Assembly (NCBI GenBank): GCA_965183875.1
Contig: CBCYMK010000031.1
Coordinates: forward strand, 1-64,000
DNA from: UBA6772 sp965183875
GTDB lineage: Bacteria; Bacteroidota; Bacteroidia; Flavobacteriales; UBA7430
Direction: 5' to 3'
Length of the DNA: 64,000 bases
In this document: positions 26,951 to 36,559 of the stretch, piece after piece
Numbering within the stretch: position 1 is the stretch's first letter
Layout of the letters: each line of letters opens with the position of its first letter
Translations under genes and position numbers: made by a program
The notes under the pieces: generated by a model
What the model saw: only the letters and a program-made list of their open reading frames with translations
Databases searched by the model: none
What the model was told of the DNA's origin: nothing

Positions 26951-28754
26951 CTTTAAAATAACTTAGTAGTTTTTGGGATTTACTATTCCCTAAAACCTCC
27001 GTTAACTCTGTTAAGGAAGCTTCTTTAATTTTTTTTATAGACTTAAATTTCTTCAATAAATCTACTTTCGACTTAGGTCCTATTCCAGGGATATCGTCTA
27101 ACTCAGAATGCAATCCTGACTTAGATCTTAAATTACGGTGATGTGCCAAACTAAAACGGTGCGCTTCATTACGCAAATGCTGAATTAGTTTTAAAGACTC
27201 GGAACGTTTGTCGATATACAGTGGAACCGAATCTCCAGGAAAATAAATTTCCTCTAAGCGTTTAGCAATTCCTACAATAGCAATTTTACCCCGAAGTTCT
27301 AATTTATCAAGCGCTTTTAAGGAAGAGCTCAACTGTCCTTTACCTCCATCGATAATAATGAGCTGGGGGAAAGGTTCGTTTTCTTCTTTGAGTCTTTTAT
27401 ATCTTCGGTAAACCACCTCTTCCATAGAAGCAAAGTCATCTGGACCTTCAACCGTTTTTATATTAAAATGACGGTAGTCTTTTTTACTTGGCTTGGCATT
27501 TTTAAATACTACACAAGCCGAAGCTGGATTGGTCCCTTGAATATTTGAATTATCGAAACACTCTATTTGAATAGGCAATTCTGACAATCTCAAATCTTTT
27601 TGGAGCTGCTCTAATATCCGTTTACTATGTCTTTCAGGATCTACAATTTGAATTTTCTTTAGTTTTTCCTGACGCATATACTGTGCGTTACGCAGCGATA
27701 AGTCAATGAGCGCTTTTTTATCACCTCTTTGAGGAACGTGAATATTCACCTCTTCCCAAGGGCTAATAATTTCAATATTTAATATTATTTCCTTGGTGGT
27801 AGAGTGAAATTTTTCTCGAATTTCTAAAACCGCCATAACAAGTAAATCTTCGTCTGCCTCAGCTAACTTTTTCTTTATTTCTAGGTTATGCGATTGGATG
27901 ATAGCACCATTAATAATTTTGAAATAATTTATATAGGCAGAATCTGTATCAGAAAATATGGTGTATACATCTACATTGTGTACAGTAGGACTCACTACAG
28001 TAGATTTAGACTGATAATTTTCAAGCGCATCGAGCTTCACTTTTATTTCATGTGCTTTTTCAAATTCCAAATTAGCCGCATAAGCCTGCATTTGATCTTT
28101 TAATGGCTGGATGATACTGCGTGTATTTCCTTTTAAAATAGAGCGTATCTCGGCGATAGATTTGTTGTATTCTTCTTCTGATTGATACCCTTCACAAGCA
28201 CCGAGACATTTTTTTATATGGTAATCTAAACAAACTTTAAACTTACCGTTTTCTATATTTTGTTCCGATAAATTAAAATTACAAGAACGTAGAGGATAGA
28301 GTTGTTTTATAAGTTCTAGTAAGACTTTCATAGCCTTAGATGAGGAATAAGGCCCAAAATATTCAGAACCATCTTTCACTACATTACGCAAGGAAAACAC
28401 TCTGGGGAAACGCTCTTTTTTTATGCATATCCACGGATAGGTTTTATCGTCTTTGAGCATTACATTATAGCGAGGTTGGAGTTTTTTTATCAAGTTATTC
28501 TCCAATAGTAAGGCATCAACCTCAGTAGAAACCACAATATATTCTATACGTTCAATTTTAGAAACCAATACCCGGGTTTTACCATAATCGGAGTGCTCCT
28601 TATGGAAATAAGAAGATACTCTACGTTTTAGGTTCTTCGCTTTACCTACATAGAGTATGGTATCGTCCTTATCGAAATACTGATATACTCCGGCGCTTGT
28701 AGGAAGAGTCTTTAAAAATTGGGCTATATGGTCTTTGGTTTTGGGCACGTCCAA
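26931..28754 (-). CDS. uvrC: Excinuclease ABC subunit C
   Basis: UvrC makes the dual incisions in nucleotide excision repair. The N-terminal GIY-YIG domain is seen in 'LPTSAGVYQYFDKDDTILYVGKAKNLKRRVSSYF', a UVR-type helix pair in 'YAANLEFEKAHEIKVKLDALENY', the RNase H-like nuclease around 'CFDNSNIQGTNPASACVVF' and 'IIDGGKGQL', and a C-terminal HhH pair at 'DIPGIGPKSKVDLLKKF'. I chose the TTG at 28754 (607 residues); GTG at 28748 is as good. The in-frame ATG at 28850 would add a hydrophobic tail not found in the family. hslR follows with overlap. Confidence 0.93.
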   Translation of the reverse strand: MDVPKTKDHIAQFLKTLPTSAGVYQYFDKDDTILYVGKAKNLKRRVSSYFHKEHSDYGKTRVLVSKIERIEYIVVSTEVDALLLENNLIKKLQPRYNVMLKDDKTYPWICIKKERFPRVFSLRNVVKDGSEYFGPYSSSKAMKVLLELIKQLYPLRSCNFNLSEQNIENGKFKVCLDYHIKKCLGACEGYQSEEEYNKSIAEIRSILKGNTRSIIQPLKDQMQAYAANLEFEKAHEIKVKLDALENYQSKSTVVSPTVHNVDVYTIFSDTDSAYINYFKIINGAIIQSHNLEIKKKLAEADEDLLVMAVLEIREKFHSTTKEIILNIEIISPWEEVNIHVPQRGDKKALIDLSLRNAQYMRQEKLKKIQIVDPERHSKRILEQLQKDLRLSELPIQIECFDNSNIQGTNPASACVVFKNAKPSKKDYRHFNIKTVEGPDDFASMEEVVYRRYKRLKEENEPFPQLIIIDGGKGQLSSSLKALDKLELRGKIAIVGIAKRLEEIYFPGDSVPLYIDKRSESLKLIQHLRNEAHRFSLAHHRNLRSKSGLHSELDDIPGIGPKSKVDLLKKFKSIKKIKEASLTELTEVLGNSKSQKLLSYFKDGKSKN

Positions 28755-28933
28755 ATGTAAGTATTCAAATTGGAAATCGTGAGGCGTGAAACATAAAAGG
28801 TAAGGAGGGAAATAGAAGAAGTAAATAGGGAGGGGTAAAATTAGACCCAATAGAATATGTATAGGGGAGAAAGGTGAGTTTAGGGCTAAGAGCTTTAATC
28901 TCCTTAGCTTAATAAAAGGAATAATTTATTTGG

Positions 28934-28941
28934 TATTTTTG
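28934..28941 (+). promoter_or_regulatory. -7 promoter element of the glutaredoxin-like gene
   Basis: TATTTTTG matches TAnnTTTG and lies 27 bases before the ATG at 28969. The -33 element is not evident. Confidence 0.4.
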
Positions 28942-28968
28942 TTGAATTAGGAATTAAAAACAAGACAG

Positions 28969-29202
28969 ATGAAAGACGTAAAAGTATACGGTGCCGACTG
29001 GTGCTCAGACTGCATAACTGCAAAGAAATTTTTAGATTCAAAGAATATAGCTTTTGAATACATCGATATTACCGACAACGATACAGCTATAGCTTTTATA
29101 GAAAAAGTGAATAAGGGGAAAAGAATAATCCCTACACTAGTGATAGATGGGGAGAGTCATACTAACCCAGGCATCCCTGGTTTGATAAACCTGTTTAAAT
29201 AA
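28969..29202 (+). CDS. Glutaredoxin-like protein
   Basis: This 77-residue thioredoxin-fold protein has the redox site C-S-D-C in 'YGADWCSDCITAKKFLD' (residues 12-15) and the cis-Pro in 'RIIPTLVIDGE'. The layout is that of NrdH/glutaredoxin-like proteins which reduce disulfides in the cytoplasm. The exact partner is unknown. It is monocistronic and convergent with plsC. Confidence 0.88.
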   Translation: MKDVKVYGADWCSDCITAKKFLDSKNIAFEYIDITDNDTAIAFIEKVNKGKRIIPTLVIDGESHTNPGIPGLINLFK

Positions 29203-29206
29203 AAAA

Positions 29207-29228
29207 AGCGGCCTAGGCCGCTTTTTTT
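29207..29228. terminator. Bidirectional terminator between glutaredoxin-like gene and plsC
   Basis: The perfect palindrome AGCGGCCTAGGCCGCT at 29207-29222 has an A run on the left and a T run on the right. It can serve both convergent genes. Confidence 0.85.
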
Positions 29229-30030
29229 ATGTCCAAAACTCTCGTTTCTTATTTCTTTCTTCTTTCTGTTTCAAGTACTCTTCTGTAGGCACTTTAAGAA
29301 AAGAAGAGTGTTGTTCGATAGCAAACTCTAATTGCTCCACAATTTTAGCTACAGAATCGTTTTCGTAGTCTATTTCTAAGGGTTTTTTAATCACCATAGA
29401 TTGCAGAATTCCCTTTTTCTTAATAAGCAATCCACGTTTGTCAAAAGATCTTCGAAAACCATCTATTACAACAGGTACAACAATAGGTTTAAATTTTTTA
29501 ATGATATGTGCAGTACCTTTTCGTATAGGATTAAATGCTTTGGTAGTTCCCTGAGGAAAAGTAATTACCCAACCATCTTCTAAAGCAGTACCAATATTGG
29601 TAATGTCCTTAAAATCTACTTGCTTATTCACCGACACACCAGCCTCGCGCCAGGTTCTAGTAATCGATACCGCTCCTACATAAGCCATAAGCTTAGGCAA
29701 GAAGCCTGACTTCATTGTTTCTGTAGCAGCAACGTAATACAAGTTTGTTTTCGGCTTCCACAAATACGTAACGGTTTTAATACTATCGATCCTCCCTTTT
29801 AGGGAAGCATTAAAAACGTGGTGCATTGCCGTAACGTCGGCAAAATAAGTTTGATGATTAGAAACAAAAAGAATATTCCTATCGGGAAGTTCTCTGATAA
29901 TCTCAGAACCTTCGATATTCATACTGTTAAACCCTTGGTAGCGTCTGTGAGACAATCCGCCCAACAAACGTATTAACCAGCGTTTTAAAAATATATAATG
30001 CCCAAAAGGGTCTTTTTTAAACAATCCCAT
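29227..30030 (-). CDS. plsC: 1-acyl-sn-glycerol-3-phosphate acyltransferase
   Basis: This 267-residue membrane-associated acyltransferase makes phosphatidic acid. The acyltransferase block is 'ILFVSNHQTYFADVTAM'; the spacing between the catalytic His and Asp is one residue longer than the canonical HX4D. 'VITFPQGTTKAFNP' (EGTR-like block III) and 'VVPVVIDGFRRSFDKRG' follow. Substrate specificity cannot be told. It has its own -7 element and ends at the shared terminator. Confidence 0.85.
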   Translation of the reverse strand: MGLFKKDPFGHYIFLKRWLIRLLGGLSHRRYQGFNSMNIEGSEIIRELPDRNILFVSNHQTYFADVTAMHHVFNASLKGRIDSIKTVTYLWKPKTNLYYVAATETMKSGFLPKLMAYVGAVSITRTWREAGVSVNKQVDFKDITNIGTALEDGWVITFPQGTTKAFNPIRKGTAHIIKKFKPIVVPVVIDGFRRSFDKRGLLIKKKGILQSMVIKKPLEIDYENDSVAKIVEQLEFAIEQHSSFLKVPTEEYLKQKEERNKKREFWT

Positions 30031-30052
30031 ACAATAGTTAATGGTAAGCCGA

Positions 30053-30060
30053 CAAAGCTA
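30053..30060 (-). promoter_or_regulatory. -7 promoter element of plsC
   Basis: Reading leftwards, TAGCTTTG matches TAnnTTTG, 22 bases before the plsC start at 30030. No clear -33 element. Confidence 0.4.
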
Positions 30061-30095
30061 AACAATTTGACTGAGTAGGAAAATAATGAATGCTT

Positions 30096-30812
30096 CTAGA
30101 GTTTGTCTACCAATTCCATTTCAAAAAGAACAGCTAAATGCTTCTTCATTTTTTCTTGCACTTCGGCCATATCAACTGCACGACCTAATTCTTTTTGCAA
30201 GGAAGTAACGGCTTTATCGGTTATCCCACAGGGAATTATATTAGAGAAATAATCTAAATCTGAATTCACGTTAAAAGCAAATCCATGCATGGTAACCCAG
30301 CGACTAGAACGCACTCCTAAGGCACATATTTTTCGAGCTTTAGGATTCTCCCAATCCAACCACACTCCGGTAGAACCATTTATCCTCCCTCCTACAATTC
30401 CGTATTCGGCAAGGGTAAGGATTACAGCTTCCTCTAAAAAACGAAGGTATTTATGTATATCGGTAAAGAAATTATCGAGGTCGAAAATCGGATACCCTAC
30501 TAATTGCCCTGGTCCGTGGTAGGTTATATCACCTCCACGGTTAATTTTATAAAAACTCGCTCCTTTTGCAGCAAGCTGTTCTTCGTTAACCAAAAGATGA
30601 GAGAGGTGTCCACTTTTACCCAAGGTAAAAACGTGAGGATGTTCGCAAAAAATAAGCTTGCTTTGAGTAGCATCAACAAAAGTATCCCCTTCTTTTTCAC
30701 GAGCTCTATTGGCGCGTTTAACATCAATTATTCCCTGAAAAAGAGTTTCTTGAAAATCCCAAGCTTCCTTATAATCTACTAAACCTAAGTTGATGTATTT
30801 TACTTGTTGCAT
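30096..30812 (-). CDS. lipB: Octanoyltransferase (lipoate biosynthesis)
   Basis: LipB moves octanoyl from acyl carrier protein to the lipoyl domains of 2-oxoacid dehydrogenases. Its hallmark 'RGGDITYHGPGQLVGYP' is present, and the acyl-thioester Cys is Cys195 in 'NIIPCGITDKAVTSL'. The 'ICALGVRSSRWVTMHGFAFN' block holds the conserved Lys/Arg region. The length (238 residues) is slightly above the E. coli protein. A short dispersed repeat (CTTCGACAGGCTCAG) lies in the spacer upstream. Confidence 0.95.
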   Translation of the reverse strand: MQQVKYINLGLVDYKEAWDFQETLFQGIIDVKRANRAREKEGDTFVDATQSKLIFCEHPHVFTLGKSGHLSHLLVNEEQLAAKGASFYKINRGGDITYHGPGQLVGYPIFDLDNFFTDIHKYLRFLEEAVILTLAEYGIVGGRINGSTGVWLDWENPKARKICALGVRSSRWVTMHGFAFNVNSDLDYFSNIIPCGITDKAVTSLQKELGRAVDMAEVQEKMKKHLAVLFEMELVDKL

Positions 30813-30840
30813 TGTTTAAGTTGAAAGATTGAAGGTTGAG

Positions 30841-30866
30841 CACTTCGACAGGCTCAGTGTGACAAA
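30841..30866 (+). repeat. Short dispersed repeat CTTCGACAGGCTCAGTGTGACA
   Basis: This intact copy of a short interspersed motif recurs, diverged, at about 16395, 20841, 20915, 21161, 21204, 50837, 51487, 57908 and 61249. It sits between lipB and the phosphosugar isomerase gene. Confidence 0.6.
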
Positions 30867-30878
30867 GTTGTCACTAAT

Positions 30879-31862
30879 TTAAAACTTGGCTAAAGCTCCT
30901 TTCAGATTATTGATAACCTCAATTTCTTCGGCTATAACACCATTTCTTTTAGAAAGAATATACGACACATGATCGCCTACATTTACAAAGTAGAAAGTCT
31001 TTTCTATCAATGTAGCTCCCTTAGACCAATATTCCATCACCGAAGAAGTATAGTTAGAAACTACCTCTTTATTGATCTCTAAACGCTTTTGGTTACGGAT
31101 ATAGTCGGTATCGTTACGGAAGAATATAACCGCTAAATTTTCGTCTTTATTTCTCCAACCCACCAGTTCATTATGATTCATTTCTGGAACTATATGGTGC
31201 CAACAAAGCATTTTAGCATTCTCATTTATCTGCTGACGGAAACGAACAGCCATCCCTTCGTAACCATCACAAGCATATATGATAGGCGTTTTACCTTCTA
31301 TATGATCAGAGATACGCTCTGCATCTGCTTGAATTTCTGTTTGTAAAGAATCTATTAAAGTAGCGGTATTAGATAAGTCCGTTTTAAATGAATCGCTAAT
31401 TAAACCGTAGTGATTGAGGAAGAATAGTAATTGGGTTATTGAGTAACCCATCATTGTTCTAGGTGACTCTGCAGTAGGAAGTTGAATATAATTCAGCTTA
31501 TTCACTTTTGCTAACTCTAATAGTTTACCACCCGAGGTAACACAAACAACTTCAGCTCCATTGCCAATTGCTTTTTCGAAAGCCTCAAGTGTTTCCTCGG
31601 TATTTCCTGAAAAGGAAGAACAAATAACAAGCGTGTTTTCGTTGATATAGTTAGGTAAATCGTAGCCTTTATTCGAACTTATAGGAACAATACATTCTTT
31701 CGCTACTAATTCCGAAACTATGGTACCGCCGATCCCAGAACCACCAAGTCCTGTAATCATTACATTACTGATTTTTTTTTCAGCATTCTTCAAGCTGGAA
31801 GCCTCTCCTATTTCTAGGGCGTGGCGTAGTTGAGCACCAAATTCAGCGATTAATTTTTTCAT
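30879..31862 (-). CDS. Bifunctional phosphoglucose/phosphomannose isomerase
   Basis: This 327-residue tandem-SIS-domain enzyme interconverts fructose-6-phosphate with glucose- or mannose-6-phosphate. The first SIS domain has 'MITGLGGSGIGGTIVSEL', the substrate loop has 'CSSFSGNTEETLEAFE', and the catalytic region is 'HHIVPEMNHNELVGW'. I chose the ATG at 31862 (MKKLIAEFGAQ). An upstream in-frame ATG at 31967 would overlap the divergent lysS start and adds 35 residues with no family match. Confidence 0.88.
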   Translation of the reverse strand: MKKLIAEFGAQLRHALEIGEASSLKNAEKKISNVMITGLGGSGIGGTIVSELVAKECIVPISSNKGYDLPNYINENTLVICSSFSGNTEETLEAFEKAIGNGAEVVCVTSGGKLLELAKVNKLNYIQLPTAESPRTMMGYSITQLLFFLNHYGLISDSFKTDLSNTATLIDSLQTEIQADAERISDHIEGKTPIIYACDGYEGMAVRFRQQINENAKMLCWHHIVPEMNHNELVGWRNKDENLAVIFFRNDTDYIRNQKRLEINKEVVSNYTSSVMEYWSKGATLIEKTFYFVNVGDHVSYILSKRNGVIAEEIEVINNLKGALAKF

Positions 31863-31932
31863 CTTAAAAAGTAATGTTTTCGATTCCAATTTTACAAGCT
31901 GCAAAGTAAGTATAAATCTCTTAAAAGTTTGG

Positions 31933-31940
31933 TATATTTG
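31933..31940 (+). promoter_or_regulatory. -7 promoter element of lysS
   Basis: TATATTTG matches TAnnTTTG, 15 bases before the ATG at 31956. The leader would be only about 10 bases. This supports 31956 over the in-frame ATG at 31929, which would precede the -7 element. Confidence 0.55.
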
Positions 31941-31955
31941 CGCAAATTTCAAGCT

Positions 31956-33665
31956 ATGAGCGCACAACTATCAGAACAAGAATTGGGTCGTAGAGAATCT
32001 CTTCAAAAACTAAGAGATCTAGGTATTGATCCGTATCCAGCAGCAGCCTACGACGTAAACATCTACACCAAAGAGTGTAAAGATAAATACGAAGAAGGTA
32101 AAAAGGTGTGTTTAGCTGGACGTCTGATGAGTCGTCGTATAATGGGAAAAGCTTCTTTTGCTGAACTGCAAGATGCCGAAGGTAGAATACAAGTGTATTT
32201 TAACCGCGATGAAATTTGTACTGGAGAAGAAAAGACCTTATACAACGATGTCTTCAAAAAACTACTCGATATGGGTGATTTTATCGGTATTGAAGGAGAG
32301 CTTTTCAAGACACAAGTAGGAGAGATTTCTGTATTGGTGAAAAACTTCACTGTACTTTCAAAGTCTTTAAAACCACTTCCAGTAGTAAAAACCGATGAAG
32401 ATGGAAAGGTACACGATGCCTTTACAGATCCTGAGTTGCGTTACCGTCAGCGTTATGTAGACTTGGTAGTTAACGAGGGTGTAAAAGAGACTTTTATTAA
32501 GCGTACTAAAATCATGAATAGTATGCGTGCTTTCTTTAACGAGAGAGAATATTTAGAGGTAGAAACACCAATCCTTCAACCTATTCCAGGTGGAGCTTCT
32601 GCGCGTCCTTTTATCTCGCACCACAATGCACTAGACATTCCGTTATATTTAAGAATTGCCAACGAACTGTATCTAAAAAGACTAATCGTAGGTGGTTTTG
32701 ATGGAGTGTATGAATTTGCCAAAGACTTCCGTAACGAAGGAATGGACCGTACACACAATCCAGAATTTACCGTAATGGAAATTTATGTAGCCTATAAAGA
32801 CTACAACTGGATGATGGACTTTACCGAGCAAATGATTCAGCGTGTAGCGATGGATGTAAACGGTAAGACCGACATCGTGATGGGTGAAACAGATATTAGT
32901 TTTAAAGCGCCTTTTGCACGTGTTACCATGACCGATGCAATTAAAGATCATACAGGAATTGATATTTCTGGAATGGATGTACCGCAACTACAAGAAGCTT
33001 GTAAGAGTTTAGGTATAGAGATAGAACCTAGTATGGGTAAGGGTAAATTGATCGACGAGATTTTCGGAGAGAAATGTGAACCACACTATATACAACCTAC
33101 ATTTATTACCGACTATCCTAAGGAGATGTCGCCACTATGTAAGGTACACCGCGACAACCCAGAATTAACAGAGCGTTTTGAATTGATGGTAAACGGTAAA
33201 GAAATAGCCAATGCCTATTCAGAATTAAACGACCCTATAGATCAGCGTGAGCGTTTTGAAGAGCAATTAGCGCTTTCTGCTAAGGGTGATGATGAGGCAA
33301 TGTTTATAGATCAAGATTTCTTGAGAGCTTTGGAATACGGTATGCCTCCAACCTCAGGTATGGGAATTGGTATTGACCGATTAACCATGTTGATGACCAA
33401 CCAATCTTCGATTCAAGAAGTATTGTTCTTCCCTCAAATGCGACCAGAGAAATTTGAAGAAAATAAGGCAGACAATTTAAAAGAAAACGAACAAGCGATT
33501 TACGATATCATGCTAGAGCGAAAGTCTATGAATATAGAAGCGCTGAAATCTATGGCAGGATTGAGTAATAAGCAGTGGGATAAAGGATTGAAAGCTTTAG
33601 GGAAATTAGGTCTTACAAAAGCAACTAAAACAGAGGCAGGGGTTATAATTGACCTAGTGGAATAA
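31956..33665 (+). CDS. lysS: Lysyl-tRNA synthetase (class II)
   Basis: This 569-residue class II synthetase has an N-terminal OB-fold anticodon-binding domain ('VCLAGRLMSRRIMGKASFAELQ'), motif 2 'FRNEGMDRTHNPEFT' and motif 3 'GMGIGIDRLTML'. A C-terminal extension of about 70 residues ('NEQAIYDIMLERKSMNIEALKSMAGLS...') looks like a winged-helix add-on seen in Bacteroidota LysRS. The start at 31956 gives the family N-terminus MSAQLSEQELGRRES. It is divergent from the phosphosugar isomerase. Confidence 0.96.
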   Translation: MSAQLSEQELGRRESLQKLRDLGIDPYPAAAYDVNIYTKECKDKYEEGKKVCLAGRLMSRRIMGKASFAELQDAEGRIQVYFNRDEICTGEEKTLYNDVFKKLLDMGDFIGIEGELFKTQVGEISVLVKNFTVLSKSLKPLPVVKTDEDGKVHDAFTDPELRYRQRYVDLVVNEGVKETFIKRTKIMNSMRAFFNEREYLEVETPILQPIPGGASARPFISHHNALDIPLYLRIANELYLKRLIVGGFDGVYEFAKDFRNEGMDRTHNPEFTVMEIYVAYKDYNWMMDFTEQMIQRVAMDVNGKTDIVMGETDISFKAPFARVTMTDAIKDHTGIDISGMDVPQLQEACKSLGIEIEPSMGKGKLIDEIFGEKCEPHYIQPTFITDYPKEMSPLCKVHRDNPELTERFELMVNGKEIANAYSELNDPIDQRERFEEQLALSAKGDDEAMFIDQDFLRALEYGMPPTSGMGIGIDRLTMLMTNQSSIQEVLFFPQMRPEKFEENKADNLKENEQAIYDIMLERKSMNIEALKSMAGLSNKQWDKGLKALGKLGLTKATKTEAGVIIDLVE

Positions 33666-33682
33666 GTTTACACTACAAATAC

Positions 33683-33714
33683 AAAAGCCGTTTCGAGAAT
33701 CTCGAAGCGGCTTT
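33683..33714. terminator. Bidirectional terminator between lysS and addB-like gene
   Basis: A long hairpin AAAAGCCG-T-TTCGAGA / TCTCGAA-GCGGCTTTT, followed by further T residues, lies between the convergent stops at 33665 and 33731. Confidence 0.85.
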
Positions 33715-33730
33715 TTTTTGTACACTACTC

Positions 33731-36559
33731 CTACCTAAACTCCTCAGGGTCACAAAACCTGCAAGGCTCGGTTCTATCCTTATGTTCAAAAGGTTTTTCG
33801 GGGTCAAAAATATCGCTGAGTAAGGTTTTGAATTCAGTTTCAAACTCAGTTAATAAGTCAGAATCTAAATGAGTATTAGCTTCGGTTCTTCCTTCTTTAT
33901 AGCCTGCAGGGATAAAGCCATTTTTCAAGGCTCTAAAGCTCACGATTCCAGCTTGTAGTTCCTTCTCTTCAGCATGCATCTTTCTATAGAGGTAGGCGTA
34001 TAAGTACAGCTGAAATCCTTTTTGGAATTTCTTATCCCAAACAAGCTTTTCAAAATCATCTGTTTGAAGCTCGTTCTTGTCTACTTTACCTGTTTTATAA
34101 TCCGTAATTCTTAAACCACCATTAAAACGATCTATCCTATCGGCATTCCCATTTAAGTTGATTGGAAAACCGACCCCTTCTACGTTAATAGTAGCTTTTA
34201 AATCTTTTTCTAATCCTTTAATATGTATTTCATTCCCTTTGGAAAGCAACTTTATTTCGTCTTTCAGAAAAGCGTTTAAAAACTGCTCGGCAACGGTATA
34301 TATCAACAAGTTTTTACCCTTGTCGAAAACGCCTTTTTTAAATTCACTCGCAAAGAGTTCGTTTAATTTAGCAGGTATTTTTGGCAGCATGGCTTTTACG
34401 TCGCCTTGGTTGATAATTTGATTTAAAAAAGGTTTATAAAAATCTTCTAAAGCACGGTGTACTACGGTACCCAAAGTATTTGCTGCAATGGTTTCTTCCA
34501 CCACATCAGGGTCTTTAATTTTCAATACTTTTTCGTAATAAAACTGGAGTGGACAGTTTTTATAAGTATTGAGCGAGGATGGAGAAAAACCTCTTCCAGT
34601 AGCTAGGACTTTCAGTTTTTCTTGTATTTCAACATCCTTTATAATAGACAACTCTTTAGGAATTATCTGCTGTAGTTCATGGGAAAGGATCTCTTCAGAA
34701 AAAACAATTTCTTTGGGGTGTTTTAATTGGAGTTCATTTTCTAACTGGGTAATAAAACGACTTTTTTCTCCTGCACCCATTGCATCAGACTCTGTATTAT
34801 ACACTAGTGTAAGGGTTTTACAACGCTGAGCTAGTCGGTAAAAGTGATAGGCAAAAATGGCGTCCTTATCTAAATAAGTTGGTAAGCCTACTTCCTTGCG
34901 TATATCAAAAGGAATAAAGGAATTGTCGCTTTTCCCTTCTGGTAAGAACCCCTCGTTAGCGGAGAGTAAAATTATATGTTCAAAATCTAGGTTCCTAGTT
35001 TCTAGCATCCCCATTAGTTGCAATCCTGAAAGCGGTTCCCCAAAGAAGGAAAGACTTTCTAAACGAGAACTTTGTTGAAACAGATGATGAAGGGTTTTTA
35101 GTTCTTTTATAAAACCATATTTGTCTTGCAGATTTTTTATTTTATTGAATAGCTTGGCAAAAACAAAAAGCTGTTCTAAGTCAAGACTTTCTTTTCTTCC
35201 CTGTGCAATAGTATTTGTTTTTATAAGGTCTATTAAACTTAAAGCGTCGTCAATAATACCGAAGGGATGAGCGCTGTTGTAGTTTAACAAGAGTTGCATC
35301 CAAGGCAATAACTCTTTAGGGCTGTGCTCTAAAACCACTTCTTTAGAAGGGAAAGAATGGTTTAAATTTTGCAGTTTTTTCTTCAATACTAAAATAGCAG
35401 AAGCATGAGAGGAACTTTGAAAAGCGGGGTGTTGCCAGATTTTAAACAAATCTTGGTAGTAAAATTTCTCCTGTGTACCACTAAGCTTTTCTCTGTTAAT
35501 ATGTAGCTGAAAGAAGGCATCAAAAAAGGCGTACATATGTACATTACGCATAGAATTACCCATAGTAATATTGAGTTTATCTATGGTATTGGGTAGAAAC
35601 TCTAATACGGGTAATAGCAAGTTTTCGTCTGCTAAAACCAAAGCCACATCTTTAAGCTCTTGCTTTTTACTGTGGTGTTTATCTACCAAAGACCCAGCTA
35701 ACTGTGCTTGTGCAATTCCTTTAGGAACTCCATAAACCTTTATTTCTTTTGGTTTATTGAGTTCTGAACAAATCCAATTAAACCCTCTACTTTCAAATTC
35801 TGGCCATTGTTTGTGCTTACGCAAGTATTTACCCGCTTCTTGCTTTTTATCATTTAGGTAATAGGTGTCGGCATCCCAAAAAGCTTCGGCTATATCTTCG
35901 GCTATTAAGGTTCTCATAATACGCTCCTCACATGGATTCATGGCATTAAAACCTATATAGCACACGCTGCCTTTAGCGGGTTTGTTTTCTATTACCCACC
36001 TACCAATGGCATCAGATGCTTTGCGGTAAGCCATTCCTTGAAAAGCATTGTTTTGCTGTTCTAAACGCTCTTTAAAATTGGTAAATAAATGCCCCATCAA
36101 CTCCCAAAACCTAAGGTAGTTATTAACCATATCGCTGGTTTCACCACTTAATGGAGACCAGGCTTCAATTTTTTTAGCCTGGTGTAGATAGTCGAATAAT
36201 TTAGTAGGCTGATCTAGGTAGGCGTCGATATCGTTAAAGTCGGTAAGCAACATGGGCGCCCATTTTAAAAAGGCTTCAAAAGAATCTTGTTCCTCTTTAG
36301 GAAATACTTCTTGGTAGGAAATATACATCTCAAAAAGCAGGCTTGTACGATCGAGGATAGCATAACCCGAAAGTTCTTCTAACCAATCTTCAATAGAGTA
36401 AATTTTAGGCATCCATAGAGGTACCTCACTTAAATCTGCTAAGGCTTGCTTAAAAAATGTACCCGCTCTTTTACTCGGTAATACAATACATAAGTCTTCT
36501 AGTTGCTCCTTTTTAGAAGTGTAAATTGTCAGAGCTATTTTATTGATAAACTTTTCCAT
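33731..36559 (-). CDS. AddB/RexB-like PD-(D/E)XK nuclease subunit
   Basis: This 942-residue protein has an inactivated helicase-like N-terminal part ('LCIVLPSKRAGTFF', 'MGMLETRNLDFEHIILLSANEGFLP') and a C-terminal RecB-family nuclease domain with 'GLRITDYKTGKVD'. Cys residues in 'CPLQFYYE' and C-terminal 'EPCRFCDPEE' recall the cluster of four Cys that holds an Fe-S centre in AddB, but I count only three. With the adjacent AddA-like helicase it would process double-strand ends for recombination. Its ATG overlaps the stop of the upstream gene by one base (TAATG). Confidence 0.85.
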   Translation of the reverse strand: MEKFINKIALTIYTSKKEQLEDLCIVLPSKRAGTFFKQALADLSEVPLWMPKIYSIEDWLEELSGYAILDRTSLLFEMYISYQEVFPKEEQDSFEAFLKWAPMLLTDFNDIDAYLDQPTKLFDYLHQAKKIEAWSPLSGETSDMVNNYLRFWELMGHLFTNFKERLEQQNNAFQGMAYRKASDAIGRWVIENKPAKGSVCYIGFNAMNPCEERIMRTLIAEDIAEAFWDADTYYLNDKKQEAGKYLRKHKQWPEFESRGFNWICSELNKPKEIKVYGVPKGIAQAQLAGSLVDKHHSKKQELKDVALVLADENLLLPVLEFLPNTIDKLNITMGNSMRNVHMYAFFDAFFQLHINREKLSGTQEKFYYQDLFKIWQHPAFQSSSHASAILVLKKKLQNLNHSFPSKEVVLEHSPKELLPWMQLLLNYNSAHPFGIIDDALSLIDLIKTNTIAQGRKESLDLEQLFVFAKLFNKIKNLQDKYGFIKELKTLHHLFQQSSRLESLSFFGEPLSGLQLMGMLETRNLDFEHIILLSANEGFLPEGKSDNSFIPFDIRKEVGLPTYLDKDAIFAYHFYRLAQRCKTLTLVYNTESDAMGAGEKSRFITQLENELQLKHPKEIVFSEEILSHELQQIIPKELSIIKDVEIQEKLKVLATGRGFSPSSLNTYKNCPLQFYYEKVLKIKDPDVVEETIAANTLGTVVHRALEDFYKPFLNQIINQGDVKAMLPKIPAKLNELFASEFKKGVFDKGKNLLIYTVAEQFLNAFLKDEIKLLSKGNEIHIKGLEKDLKATINVEGVGFPINLNGNADRIDRFNGGLRITDYKTGKVDKNELQTDDFEKLVWDKKFQKGFQLYLYAYLYRKMHAEEKELQAGIVSFRALKNGFIPAGYKEGRTEANTHLDSDLLTEFETEFKTLLSDIFDPEKPFEHKDRTEPCRFCDPEEFR

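Noticed and set aside
28755..28850. N-terminal extension of uvrC from the ATG at 28850
   Set aside because: The extension is hydrophobic and unlike any UvrC; TTG 28754 or GTG 28748 gives the normal N-terminus.
31863..31967. Upstream start of the phosphosugar isomerase at 31967
   Set aside because: It would overlap the divergent lysS start and the added residues match nothing; ATG 31862 fits the family.
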